Source of the DNA: Acanthopleura granulata
Taxonomy: Eukaryota > Mollusca > Polyplacophora > Chitonida > Chitonidae
Assembly (NCBI GenBank): GCA_016165875.1
Contig: JABBOT010000004.1
Coordinates: forward strand, 2,542,001-2,606,000
Direction of reading: 5' to 3'
Length of the DNA stretch: 64,000 nt
In this document: piece by piece, positions 26,301 to 35,876 of the stretch
Numbering within the stretch: the first letter of the stretch is position 1
Layout: every line of letters begins with the position of its first letter
Translations under genes and position numbers: made by a program
Notes under the pieces: model-generated
Told to the model about the DNA's origin: nothing
The model's input: only the letters and a program-made list of their open reading frames with translations
Databases searched by the model: none

Positions 26301-26986
26301 GAACAGGAAGGTGGAGAAACAGTGATTTCAGTGTACTCTTCACCCCAACACCAAATACTTCACTTTCATTTGACATCTACACGTGCCTAGGTGTACATGT
26401 ACGTGTACAAACATATGAATGAGTTTTGTAGTGTAGACACACACTGTACTGCCTGCAAAAATATGCATATATTTAATGGTTGTTTTTCCACAGTAATGAC
26501 CCAAAAGCCTCCCACCAATGTGGTCACTGTGAGCTCAAGTCCAGCTCATGCTAGCCTCGTGTCAGGTCGTACGTGGTAAGGTCTGCCTGAAACCTGCGGA
26601 TGATCATGGGTTTCCCCCAGGCTCTGACCGGTTTCCTCCCACCGTAATGCTGGCTGCTGTTGTATAAGTGAAAAATTCTGGAGTACAGCATAAAATAATA
26701 AATTAAATGAGTACATAAATGATTGTTTTTCCTCCATACACAAGAACAACAGTATATTCAATAATTCCAGGACTACCTGCCATATCTGTAATAAACTCCA
26801 GTGAGAACATCTATCACGTGTCATCAAATTATACTATGTTACTGAATGACACCACCTTGAGGACAGACGCTGGTTGCCAACCTTAGTAGGAAAAATTTCT
26901 TCCCCTTTCCCTTTCCATTCCAACAGTTTTCAGAGACGTTTTAAAAGTAAACTTGAATGACTATTCTCACCTAATTGTAATGACAT
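8669..26986 (-). CDS. MPDZ/PATJ-like multi-PDZ scaffold, amino-terminal 249 codons (partial)
   Basis: Coding exons are 26986-26971, 25723-25207 and 8882-8669, and the gene continues leftwards beyond 8669. MPDZ (MUPP1) and PATJ are L27-plus-many-PDZ scaffolds at apical junctions that bind PALS1 through L27. Seen here: L27 (about residues 9-57, with [15 protein letters not shown] and LQSSIQEL); a linker of about 75 residues; then PDZ1 (about 135-225) with carboxylate loop [20 protein letters not shown], and His at the first position of helix B (H200), which predicts class I ligands. PDZ1 is closest to human MPDZ ([22 protein letters not shown] in that protein). An MPDZ versus PATJ assignment needs the missing PDZ domains. 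The PDZ1 halves are 16.3 kb apart, and all three exons join in frame. Confidence 0.88.
8949..9102 (-). mobile_element. Main SINE family, 3' part
   Basis: Tail TTTATTTATTTGATTGG, then ACTCAAGAATATTTCAC and GGAGGAAACCGGGCAG. It ends at TTACGGCCGGAG, without the head. Confidence 0.82.
9786..9900. repeat. 58-bp tandem duplication
   Basis: ACCATAAAACTGACTG through TTTTAAGTCAAT occurs twice in succession with very few differences, suggesting a recent event. Confidence 0.92.
10001..10208 (-). mobile_element. Main SINE family, internally deleted
   Basis: The tail, body and tRNA-like head are present, but the central section between the body and the B box is deleted. The end runs into a poly-G tract (10197-10207). 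Confidence 0.8.
10613..10725 (-). mobile_element. Main SINE family, 3' fragment
   Basis: Diverged tail TTTATTTATTTGACAGG and the body CATTATGGTGGGAGGAAATC are visible. Confidence 0.72.
11115..11344 (+). mobile_element. Main SINE family, near complete but diverged
   Basis: Head remnant AGCACACTAGTGCAGCATC, B-box GTGAGTTCAAGCCCAGC, the body CAGTTTCCTTCCACC, and the tail AAATAAATAAATAAA. Confidence 0.82.
12361..12613 (-). mobile_element. Main SINE family, near complete
   Basis: It reads in reverse from GATTGGTGATACTCAAG, then GGTGGGAGGAATACGGGC and GAGAGGAAGCCAGCATGAG, into the B-box and head region. Confidence 0.82.
15692..15868. repeat. Irregular 45-48-bp tandem repeat, about four units
   Basis: Units share CCACAAGCACTGAAAG and CTTATCATTACCATGGCC; one unit is shortened. 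Confidence 0.85.
17411..17610 (+). mobile_element. Main SINE family, 3' two thirds
   Basis: It starts at the B box (CGCTGTGAGTTCCAGTCC), has GGTTTCCTCCCACACTAATG and TGAAATATTCTTAAGTA, and ends AATTAAATAAATAA. Confidence 0.82.
20268..21075 (+). repeat. Unclassified dispersed repeat, longest copy (about 0.8 kb)
   Basis: Its first 230 bp match 5556-5800, and its later parts (20634-20690 and 20935-21075) match 24875-25112. The right end has CAAGGGAGGTAAT, a motif that also occurs alone at 24215 and, inverted, near 24410. No coding capacity is seen. It could be a non-autonomous DNA transposon or a SINE without a recognised head. Confidence 0.6.
23346..23381. repeat. TA microsatellite
   Basis: About 15 TA/AT units in a row, flanked by ATACA. 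Confidence 0.95.
23641..23787 (-). mobile_element. Main SINE family, 3' part
   Basis: TTTAATTGGTTTGTGTTTCA, then GGTGGGAGGAAACCAGG and GCAGGTTGCTGGCAGACC. Confidence 0.78.
24455..24790 (-). mobile_element. Second SINE family, tRNA-derived head and long body
   Basis: On the minus strand it starts GGTGGCCTAGTGGTTGGAGC (A-box-like) with a B-box-like segment, then CTGCCTCACTTGGCCCTCAG, CATGTCTGGTGTCTTTGGCA and, at the far end, a stretch whose plus strand reads GTCGTACTGAACAATTTTTC. It is unrelated to the main family. Elements with this head and a CATGTCTGGTGTCTTCGGCA motif are, to my knowledge, common in molluscan genomes. Confidence 0.75.
24875..25112 (+). repeat. Unclassified dispersed repeat, internally deleted 3' part
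   Basis: It shares TGGGGTAAGGAAAC, CCTACAGATTGCAAAGC, TGTAGTTTCATG and the end GAGGTAATTTAGACC with 20634-21075, but lacks about 240 bp from the middle. It ends about 90 bp from the donor of an MPDZ-like exon. Confidence 0.6.
25207..25723 (-). CDS. MPDZ-like exon: L27 domain and first half of PDZ1
   Basis: Acceptor TTTCAG lies at 25729-25724 and donor GTAAGA begins at 25206. The exon is 517 nt and encodes 171 full codons. It begins in the L27 ([12 protein letters not shown]) and ends inside PDZ1 at GGIAHK. The linker is acidic and Pro/Gly-rich. Open reading continues upstream of the acceptor by chance, so residues before SRK in the raw frame are intronic. Confidence 0.93.
26041..26087. repeat. 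Perfect inverted repeat (20-bp arms, 7-nt loop)
   Basis: The arms 26041-26060 and 26068-26087 are exact reverse complements separated by TGAAGTG. It lies in the intron between the start exon and the L27 exon of the MPDZ-like gene. If transcribed it would form a 20-bp hairpin, shorter than usual for an animal pre-miRNA. Confidence 0.9.
26493..26702 (+). mobile_element. Main SINE family, lacks the extreme head
   Basis: It begins at AATGACCCAAAAGCCTCCC, includes the B-box CTGTGAGCTCAAGTCCAGC and GGTTTCCTCCCACCGTAATG, and ends AAATAATAAATTAAA. Confidence 0.82.
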
Positions 26987-27052
26987 GTCTGTTGCCCGGA
27001 AAACTTGATTTCAACACTCTCACGTCCAACCTACCATTCCACTGACAGCCGT
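26971..27052 (-). CDS. MPDZ-like start exon (5' UTR plus 16 coding nt)
   Basis: A strong acceptor (pyrimidine tract, then CTACTTCAG) ends at 27053, and donor GTGAGA begins at 26970. The ATG at 26986-26984 is followed by four codons and one base, giving MSLQL and then a Glu split with the next exon. The phase fits exactly. An in-frame TGA lies nine codons upstream, and position -3 is a purine. The very short leader before L27 matches vertebrate MPDZ, whose L27 also begins almost at the N terminus. A short upstream ATG frame (five codons, ending in TGA) is also present. Confidence 0.65.
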
Positions 27053-30000
27053 CTGAAGTAGACAAATGAAAATAAATGTATATGTATGGTGATTTGAGAG
27101 AGTTAAAGATGAAAATTTAACTTTAATCTTTATGATTCAAATGCCATGAATAAACTTTCTCATAGAGACACAAAGCTACATGTACATCACAGAAGTTGAG
27201 AGTTCCCAATGAGCTGAAACCTTTGAAACAGTCCAGACTATCAGAATCGAAAGGAGAACAGGGTAACTTTTGCATAGTATAATTTAAACAATATTTCCTC
27301 CATCACTTCGAATGGATCTAAGACATACACGTAGGATAAAGACACACTCTGAATGAGAAGCATTAAGTTAAATCAGTGTTTGATACAAATACAATGTATA
27401 TACATATAAGTATGTATATGAATTATTTTATAATATTACATATACATCTACATGTATAAGTTACCTTCATGTTGCAATCATCAAATCACACCATGCAAGT
27501 GTCAAAACACACCATTCATACTGCATTAGTAAAGCCATTCTCAGATATATATCACTTGTACAATGACGGGTATAGTTTATTGGTTTAGGAGCCTAGTGTT
27601 GTACAACTTTCTCTCCCTCTACATGTATAGATGTTTATATATACATATAAAAAAGGCCTACAAAGCAGAGTTTTGATTCTCCTGGAGCAAGATGTGAGCC
27701 TGCATACATGTGTGGGCTGATGATCAATTCAAATTCAGTTCTATTTTACGTATGCTACTGTATCCAAGTGCAGCTTTAATCAATGTTAAACTGCAATTTG
27801 TCACAGATACATGTACACGTATATATGCATGTATGTTGATCTATTCTCATGTACATGTAGGTCACATATTTCCATGATGACAGCTAAACCTCACAAGTTA
27901 TGTTTTATACACATCCATGTGTACAAGTATGGGGATACATATCAATGTATTTACTCATCATGACTGACACTATCATGTAATCAAATGCCTCACTGGAGGT
28001 GGCAGATGATTGTATTCTTCTCCTAAACCAGGGCAAAATACATTTGCTGCTTTCACCATAGATTTATTGTGGGACCCTAATTTCACAGTTCATGATTTGT
28101 ACCTCACTTTCTTTGATCCCCAATTCTGAAAGGTGGTCTTTATTTTAAACTCATTACGTGGAAGCAGCCCGAAGAAATGTAAATTACATGTACTGCTTTT
28201 ATACAGCAACTGAAATGTATCTGCATGATCAAGCGATGATTCTGTGACAAACATTGTGTATATGGTAAATAGCCCAAATATATACATGCCTTTGCATTTC
28301 ACTGGCAATTTTTGGCAATACATGTAGAATTCTCAGACCCTACATGATCTTGAGAAGTTACAGTCTCATAGCTATTATAAGCTGAGTCAGTTTCTCTGGT
28401 GTCTCATGAGTTCATGCAAGTTGAGGCAAGAAACAAGAGGTGTGCTTTTCCAAATCAACATGGCTAAAGACATGATTTTACGTCAATGGATAAAGCAGAC
28501 TCATTCTGAACTCCTCAGAATTCTCTTCTTCATGGGCTGAGACCACGAAAAAACCCCAGTGAAGGCGGACTATGCAGGTACTGCAAAATCTCGTCTTCTG
28601 CTTCTCTAGTTTGCAAGAGTCAACCTGAGTGAACCCGTGAGACTCTCAAGATGCCGACTCAGGTTATTGCGGTTATAGAAATTTGTGACAAATAGGGAAC
28701 GTAATGCTACATATGCACTTTGATTAGGTATACTAACTCCAACTACAGTCTCTACTGCTTAATATAAAGTTATAAATATAAGTTCCTGGCTTCAATTAGA
28801 CCTGGAACCCTGGCGAGTCATGCTATTTTTGTTCCTACCTGCTTACACTACTAAGTTACATTCATATCTACTAGTTGCATTCTACAAAAGACCAGTGTTT
28901 ATGTATTTAAATCTCACCTTTGACCAGGTGCACATTACCTTCATGGTTCCTGATGCTGACAAACCTAAACAAGAAAGATTGTGAAGCCCTGGAATCTGGA
29001 TGATCTATTTCTTGTGCACATGCTCAACCTTCAAATTTAGCACGGCCTCACGTGGCTTCACTCATACTGTAGCAGCTTACCAAAGGTCCCAACAAAGAAC
29101 CAATATCTGAGCAAAAATTGATGCTATACCACTGCAGACATATAGTGTTACAGCAAATGATCTTGAGTTACCTACTGAAACCTAAATGACTGTGTCTTAG
29201 AGCCATGAAGACAGCAATAGCCCATCATGATTTCATGGCTATATGTTTTTGAGCTATAAGTCAATATAGGCATTATGTTATATATTTTTTATATACTAAA
29301 TATAATCCTGATCTTAATTTGTTGTACTGGTAACACCTAAAGACTTTCATCCTGCCTCTCTGATTTATAATTGTTCATAAGATTAAGTCTGCTGATACTA
29401 TAATCTTTGTATAGCAATTTCTCCTGGCGAGAGTCTAAAACCTCATGTCAAGCCAACTGGTGTATCTTACCTACCTGTAACTCAAGAGAAACATATCATT
29501 AGTTTATATACATGACACCTGTTTCCAGAATGCTCAGCAGTCAGCCCCTGGTAAGGCATGCCTAAGACATATAAAATAACAATAAATCATACTACACGAG
29601 AAATGCTATGCATCCACCTCAGATTAAAAGATCTGCGCACACATATTGGCTGACCTACCCCTGTACAGGAGATTTACTAAGAAGTCACGAAGCTGGTTGA
29701 ATAAAGCTTTACACCTTTGTATCCTCACGCCCTCACATGTAGTACATAAAGCTTATGTGTGTGTGTGCTAGACTGTCACAAACTCAACGCAAGCTAAGGC
29801 CTCAGTACATGTACAGTACATCATACATGCAATGCACAGAATGTACGTTGTTTTCGTATCCTAACAACACTGACTGACTGACTACGGAGTAAGATACTGT
29901 CAACATTGCCATGAATTTATTTACAAATACAAATACAAGAAATGCTTTGAGATCCAGAGGTAAATTTTCCCACAGAGGTCGCCTTTTTGACGTTACCTGC

Positions 30001-30197
30001 ATCTTCTATTCAGAATCAGTGGAGCGACACACTTCGCCCGGATCATCTAAGGGGTATACAACGACAACATACATGTAGGCGTTCTAATCACACAGGTTGT
30101 TCATAAGCCTCGTTGATAACTTCGCAAAAATGAGGTCAACTTGAAAACTTTCACCATACGATAATCCTAATAAAACTAAGAAGGTCTATACACTTAC
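27053..30197 (-). other. Presumed first intron of the MPDZ-like gene
   Basis: There is no coding signal. The sequence is AT-rich with many TACATGTA motifs and a short TG run at about 29757-29769. It is bounded on the left by the acceptor of the start exon and on the right by a GTAAGT donor at 30197. Confidence 0.45.
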
Positions 30198-30520
30198 TCA
30201 GGAGAAAAATCGATCAGTAACACTTTGCCAGCAGCCTTCGCTTCCTGCTCCTCCGAGTTCCAAGGTTTTTACCCGTCGCTCAAAACTTTCATTGCCATCG
30301 ACATTCCGGAGAGGGGGTTTGTCCTCCCAAATAATCCAGAGTGGAGGTTAACTGCCGCCAATGTTGAACGCAGTCCGTCTGTTTGCTGGGACCTTCGGCT
30401 TTCCATAGGACTGTTCTTGTTACGAGAACATAAATTTCGTGCCCCACTCGCTATCTGATTCGTAATAATATTACTTTTCTGTGTTAAGTTGAATGTAATA
30501 TGATTGGTATTTACACACAC
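30198..30520 (-). promoter_or_regulatory. Candidate non-coding first exon and promoter of the MPDZ-like gene
   Basis: On the minus strand, CCTGA is followed by a consensus donor GTAAGTG at 30197. The 300 bp upstream of it are richer in G+C and CpG than the surroundings, as expected for a first exon or promoter. No long coding frame with convincing composition is present on either strand. The link to the gene rests on position and splice signal only. Confidence 0.35.
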
Positions 30521-33500
30521 CGACTAAATAAACACTTGCTTTCAGTGCCGGAAGGATTAGAGCTCGCGGTTCAGCTAGAAAAGCAGCAAGCCTCCAGCGG
30601 GAGGGTTGAATGTAAATTTACAAATCGTAGCCTATTTAAAAAACGACAAGCTAAACCCGCGAAAAGACGTTTCATACGTTCACAATGTTTCTCTGAGGCG
30701 TGTAAAATAAGAGACATTAAAAAATAGCCACATTTCACTTGTTTGTGCTCTGGAATAACTCTGGGAATCTTCATGAACTTGCATCAGTAATGGTTTGGGT
30801 TAATAAACGTGTTTTCCACCGTAAATGTACAATGTAGGCGTGGGCACATCGACAGACCCCATATTATAAAGTAATATGTGTAGCCACCTTCATGAATTTG
30901 ACGTACGTACGCATGTATGTATATGTGTATGTATGCTTTGACTTTACGTCGTACACAGCAATTTTTCAGTTATATGGAAAATTATTATATAATTATTATA
31001 TAAGAAATACCTGTCCAAATGATGTTAAAACGGTGATAGGGCTCCCAATCACAGTCGTTGCTGTTAATTATAGAGGACATATACTGAGCACGTCATGCAA
31101 CACTTTTTTTTCTTTTTAAGGATGGGCTGAGTTTGATTAAAGCCATATACATATATCGTTCCTATCTCCGACTTCATTTATATATGTCAATATACGTTAC
31201 AACTACAAGGGTGACATACCAGCTTGTGTACAAAGTATACAAGACACACCTATTGTAGGCCTATAGCCAGCTATGCCCTAACAATTTTGTATATTAAAAT
31301 TAATGTTACTGTAGCCTGTATCTTCAAAGGCCTACTCAGACAAACGTTTGCGAAACGAAAGATCAGCAAATAGGATTTAAATTCTGCCAGAGGGACACCT
31401 ACACTCCCTAGTGACTATACGTTAATCAATTTATCAAAACTGATAGAAATACGAATTTTATTAACTTGTCAAAAAATTCCAAAACTAGTCATGTTATATA
31501 ATGTTTACATATGTGTTTAACGTATGAAGACAAACGTTAACCAAGGCCAAACTTAAACAGCATACTGACATATTAATGTGAAAGTTTCAGTGAAAATATT
31601 TTTTGATCACAGGCCTATAGTAAAAGAAAGGCACGTAGTGCCTTAATTTCGGTCCAAATTATCATTACTGACTATAGAGTGCCCTTTTCTTTTGTTTTTT
31701 GTAACTCAGAGCCATCTCTTATATGGCCCATATCTCGCATTTCAGCTCCCATGGCCGGGGTAAATAATGACCTACACGTATATAAGCCAATACAGACGAC
31801 AAGGGGTGCACCAAAATTGTCCAAGAACAAATTCCCCAAGACAAATCATCCTAGAAAGTTGGTTAAATCGTCCAATAGAGTTGGTGAAAGCTTCCAAAAT
31901 ATAGAATTCTTGAAAACTGATCCATTAAGCTATACACCAAGTGTTTAACTGGGGTCACAGCTGAGGCGGGTTGCATCTCGAAGGCTGGAGGTACGCGTAG
32001 GTGCAATAGAAAATATAAGAAACGACGCAAGTGGACAGAAGGCCCTAATCCTGTTTATATTCTTTCTGAAATTCAGAAATTTAAATTTCTGTGGATTGTT
32101 TGGAGTAGGCATGCATTCGAATTCTTTTCTTTTGAAAACATTATATTTCCTACTAACAGTGACATGAACCGTACCCACGCTCACAAATACAGACCAAAGT
32201 AATCGCCCTTGCTTCAGGGCTGAATTTTTCAGTTACATAATAACCGTCCATACCTACACCTAAGCTTTACATGTCGAGCATGCTACATTCACTCTTCGTT
32301 TCTTTAATGTGTTTAATTACTTCAGCTGTAAGACACAACAGCATAGCAAACACAATAGTTTGTGCAATGCAATCGTTAGGAAAACATAAATGACTGATTC
32401 ATTGGCCATTTCGCGAGCGGCGTTTGATTGAATTGCCTATTCCTGCTTGCTATGAAAACACCAGAAGCTTGTCATCGAAAATCACATGTGTAAGGCTGGG
32501 AAGTGATGTGTCGAAGAGGATACAGGTCAATTCGTCCGAGAGCAAAATCGTCCAAGGCAAATCGTCCAAAAAATTGTTCAAATCGTACATAGCATATTTT
32601 TGTTCTGGTTCCAATGCAATTTCAGGGCGGAAATTGTGGCCTGTAAAATGAGCTTTAGTGGCTTTCGTTCATCACCACCGCTCATTGCCAAATAATATTT
32701 GCCTGCAGTAAGTAAACAAGCGGTTTATTTCATCGTCATCATCATCAGCATTATCGACGTCATCACTGCGTTTCACCTCTGTGAACATAAGATTCTGAGC
32801 AATAACCAACAGTATATGGAGCCTACACTAAGGCCTACTGAACATGTTCATACCCGGGTACCCTAAAAGACAGGATGTTAGTGAAATATACGCCTCACTA
32901 TATCTCCAATTACATAGGCGTACTTTGTCAACGTTACTCGCTTCGTCCAATCTTAATACAATTATTCCTGATTAGTACATAGGAAATGTCCCACGGCTTA
33001 TCAGGCGAGGTGATATGACACGATTCAAGAAGAGATGAAAGTGCACACGGTTATGTTATGACACGGTAAATGTGACCAAGAAAATGTCGGAACACGTTAC
33101 TTCATATCGACAGTACAGAGGTTTGTAATCATGACCAGGCTTATACCGAGTATAGGTAAGACGTACTGTACTGTCGATGACAATACACTCAAAATACAAA
33201 ATAATGGACGCTTTGAGTTGAGGTTGAAGAAATACAGTTCGTCAAATTAGTGCAATTTCATGTGACTCGTCAGAAAAATTGTTCGAAAGATCCGCTTCAG
33301 ATTTTCTGCCTTGTCTTTTTCAAGCCCGTGTTCACCGTATAAGAAAACCAAGGTAGACAGAAACAGATTTGGCAAGAAGTGATAACCGTAGCGTAAATGG
33401 CAACAATTTTTTATTATAATATATTAATCATAGAACACAATACGATACTCAAGATTTTGCCATAGGAAGAAATATGTATGACTATATATTTTTAATTGAC

Positions 33501-34014
33501 ATTTTGAATTGAGGGTGAAGAAATACAGTTCGTCAAATTCGTGTAATTTCATATGACTGATCAGAAAATTAATTCTGCATACCCGCTTTAGATTTTCTGC
33601 GAAAGCCCGAATTCTTCCATATTTTTAATATTTCCTTCTGCGTCTTTATGTTTATCGTTAACTTTCCCACGGGTTCCCTTTTCTCTTAGCCGACCTTGTT
33701 TTCCTTGCATTTCCCCCTGTGCCTGTCCCTCTCCTTGTTGTACTTGTGGCTTTCATAAGCCCATTGGTCACCAGTCTCCAACCACCATCGACATGGTTGA
33801 ATTCCAACCCGCGAAGTCCCGCCTTTCTTTCTTCCGTCATTTGGACAGTAGTCTTTTTCCTAGTAAGCAATATGTTTGACGTTGTCTCGATAGGTCTTTC
33901 TTTTCCTCGGTCGCTGGAGCTCCACCTGTCTTTCCTGTGTTCTGTGTGTCCGTGGTTTCATCATCGGTCGAATGAATGTTGTCTCTTCCAGCTCTTTCCA
34001 CTGCCTTTGCTCTG
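30521..34014. other. Intergenic region between the MPDZ-like gene and the unrecognised gene
   Basis: No coding exon is supported. It contains a SINE tail fragment near 30940, short AATCGTCC-type repeats (31810-31880, 32525-32595), and a diverged 100-bp duplication (33212-33310 and 33502-33601). The 3' UTR of the minus-strand 185-aa gene should lie in 33.4-34.0 kb; an AATAAA on the minus strand at 33415-33410 is a possible poly(A) signal. Confidence 0.5.
30935..30985 (-). mobile_element. Second SINE family, tail fragment
   Basis: GTCGTACACAGCAATTTTTC followed by AGTTATATGG matches the 3' region of the copy at 24455. Confidence 0.55.
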
Positions 34015-34109
34015 TTAGCTCTCTTCATCGCTTTCTTTGGTCTCCGACGCTTCCTTTTCTTTGCCCCGCGCCATAATGGCTCTGGCGGTAAAAAAAAACC
34101 TGGCTTTTT
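34015..34109 (-). CDS. Unrecognised protein, terminal exon (charged tail)
   Basis: Acceptor TTTTAG gives 31 codons including stop, with a Lys/Glu/Ser-rich tail. An alternative acceptor TTACAG (exon from 34129) gives a six-residue end. Either is phase compatible. The region 33658-34255 has several overlapping frames of biased composition on both strands, so the choice cannot be settled by open frame alone. Confidence 0.4.
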
Positions 34110-35618
34110 CTAAAAGATACCGACGGCGCCTGTAAGATGAAGCAAAAGCATAATTTATCACAGAATATTGTGTCCAAACACTTTTGATTGAAATAATTAA
34201 TACAAAATAATATATATAATATTAATAATATAAAAAGGGTTATTTTATGCAACAACTACCATCAGCCGATGTATACAGTACATGCTGTCAGATGAAACGA
34301 AAGCATAATTTATCACAAAATACCGCAAATAATTTTAATTGAAATAATTTATATAAAATTTGTACAACTTCATTTAACAGCATATTTTTAAACAACAAGA
34401 GCCATTAGGATGGAATGGAAACAGAATTGATGTGAAGAGTATTTTAATACAACAACCATTAGCATATGTTGCCTATATTCAGTACACATATCAGGGCAAA
34501 AATAAAACAGTCTAGATAGAGTTAAATACTATAAAGTATTCAGTAAAAAACTGACCTTGAAGTAAGGCACCATGTCTACCAACGGAAGTGTGAATCATGT
34601 AGGACATGACTACCAACCAGATGTCAATAATCAAGCCAACATCGGGTAGCAGCTCCAGAAGAGAAACATTCAATTCAGACATCTCCGGGACCGAAATAAT
34701 TGGACGGGTGATGACCTGATGTCCAAGTGTGTCCAAAGTCCAAACCATGTCGTCTGGTATATTGAACCAGGTTGTCTTGAAAACCTACAGAAATTAACTG
34801 AGATTTCAAATTTTCCGTGTATACAAATGTGATGACATTGTGGGAAAAGGAACGTAATAGAAATAACACAATTAGCTACGTTTGGTTTTATTTGTGGTAA
34901 ATATGCTATATTACATACATAGTGATAATATAATTTTTATTCTATAATATTAAGATCTCGATTTTCTGTTACGTGATACATTTAACCAGATCGACTGGAG
35001 GATGAACGGCATGTTTCGTGGACAATAATACTTTAACTTAAAGCGAAAACCAAAATATTCTAAATAAAATGTGCTTACCATATGTCTGAAAATGTTGTTG
35101 TATAATAAACTGATAGACTGCATTATGTCACCTGAATATCAGCTTCGACGGGAGTGGGAATTTCTGTGTCATGATGAGTTTCTTTCTCAATAGTAACCAC
35201 ACGAATGGTAAAATACCCGGAATCTTTTTCCGAGGATGTCACGGAAAAATGATGCCTGCAAAAGGAAAGAATAAGAGCTAACGAGATAAATATAAGAGTC
35301 CATGATTTGGACTTTGAAATTGAAAGTTTTTGAATATGTGTTGATGAATTATGTTTAAAAAGAAGGCACAGAGGCAAATTTCGTATTTGAAAACAGTGGC
35401 ATAGCCCTATAAGGACAAAATTTACCCATTCAAAGCTCTTTAGACTTAAGACACAGCATCATTATTCAGACCATATGATACTGCAGAATGATTCAAAGTT
35501 TCACTTACCAATAATGAGAGTATTCTTCCGCAAACATCACAGTATTTACTGGAGAATTGGCTTGTCTCTCAGTGTTTAGGACCAGAGATGTGCTCACCGA
35601 GATAATGTGAGCGTACAT
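34015..35618 (-). CDS. Unrecognised 185-aa protein, four exons, one likely membrane segment
   Basis: The proposed join is 35618-35509, 35255-35132, 34784-34556 and 34109-34015 (558 nt). The introns are GT-AG with donors GTAAGT, GTGACA and GTCAGT, and all phases agree. The ATG has a purine at -3 and an in-frame TAA three codons upstream. Seen in the protein: a polar first half (LNTERQANSP, EEYSHYWHHF, TIRVVTIEKE); a hydrophobic stretch at about residues 127-147 (LLPDVGLIIDIWLVV); and a charged tail ending ETKESDEES. I do not recognise the family. The last exon is the weakest: its acceptor TTTTAG gives the charged tail, while an upstream acceptor (TTACAG) would end the protein after GAVGIF. Two CRE sites lie 147-170 bp upstream of the ATG. 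Confidence 0.6.
34556..34784 (-). CDS. Unrecognised protein, exon 3 with hydrophobic segment
   Basis: Acceptor TTTCTGTAG precedes 34784; the preferred donor is AAG|GTCAGT at 34555. A competing donor GTAGAC a little upstream has the same phase and would drop eight residues. It encodes VFKTTWFNIPDD, the hydrophobic segment, and GRHGALLQ. Confidence 0.65.
35132..35255 (-). CDS. Unrecognised protein, exon 2
   Basis: Acceptor TTTTGCAG precedes 35255 and the exon ends before GTGACA. It is 124 nt, encoding HHFSVTSSEKDSG and on to EADIQ, and exits in phase 0. The pyrimidine-rich acceptor is good and the donor is moderate. Confidence 0.65.
35509..35618 (-). CDS. Unrecognised protein, exon 1
   Basis: The exon has 36 codons plus two bases, starts MYAHIISV and ends in a split Trp codon before donor GTAAGTG. 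A second donor-like GTAAGT lies just upstream of the ATG (at 35635), so an alternative 5' exon structure is possible. Confidence 0.6.
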
Positions 35619-35764
35619 TACCTCTTAAACTTACACTTCATAATCATGTCGTATTTTGGTTGTTCACAGCTGAACGGGTGGCAATATTTTATCGCAGTAC
35701 TCAAGTCGCAGTGCAGATCAGTGCACAACGTAACTAACAACTGAAAAGAGGAATCCAAGATTAA

Positions 35765-35787
35765 TGACGTCAGTGATTGTGACGTCA
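35765..35787. promoter_or_regulatory. Two perfect CRE (ATF/CREB) palindromes
   Basis: TGACGTCA occurs at 35765-35772 and again at 35780-35787, 15 bp apart. Such full-length CREs bind CREB/ATF bZIP factors, and pairs close to a start are typical of cAMP-responsive or housekeeping promoters. They lie between two oppositely oriented candidate coding starts (35618 minus, 35790 plus). The flanks are locally CpG-rich (for example GGACGTCGACG). Confidence 0.7.
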
Positions 35788-35789
35788 GA

Positions 35790-35876
35790 ATGTTTCCAAT
35801 CGTGAAGCCGCAGTCGGCAACGTTCGACCCTAATCGGAACGGACGTCGACGTTCTTGTACCGAGGACGTTCAGTTT
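35790..35876 (+). CDS. Candidate first coding exon of a divergent plus-strand gene
   Basis: An ATG is followed by 28 open codons and a perfect GTAAGT donor. The predicted start, MFPIVKPQSATFDPNRNG, is followed by a basic RRRSC motif (a possible PKA-type site) and TEDVQF. The exon is CpG-rich compared with its surroundings. It ends in phase 0. The second CRE ends only two bases before the ATG, so transcription would have to begin upstream of or within the CRE pair. The protein is not recognised. Support is limited to frame, composition and donor. Confidence 0.35.

Noticed and set aside
28920..28980. ATG plus donor (ATGAAG|GTAATG, minus strand) as MPDZ-like start exon
   Set aside because: Its phase 0 would put the L27 exon out of frame; the ATG at 26986 fits phase, leader length and upstream stop.
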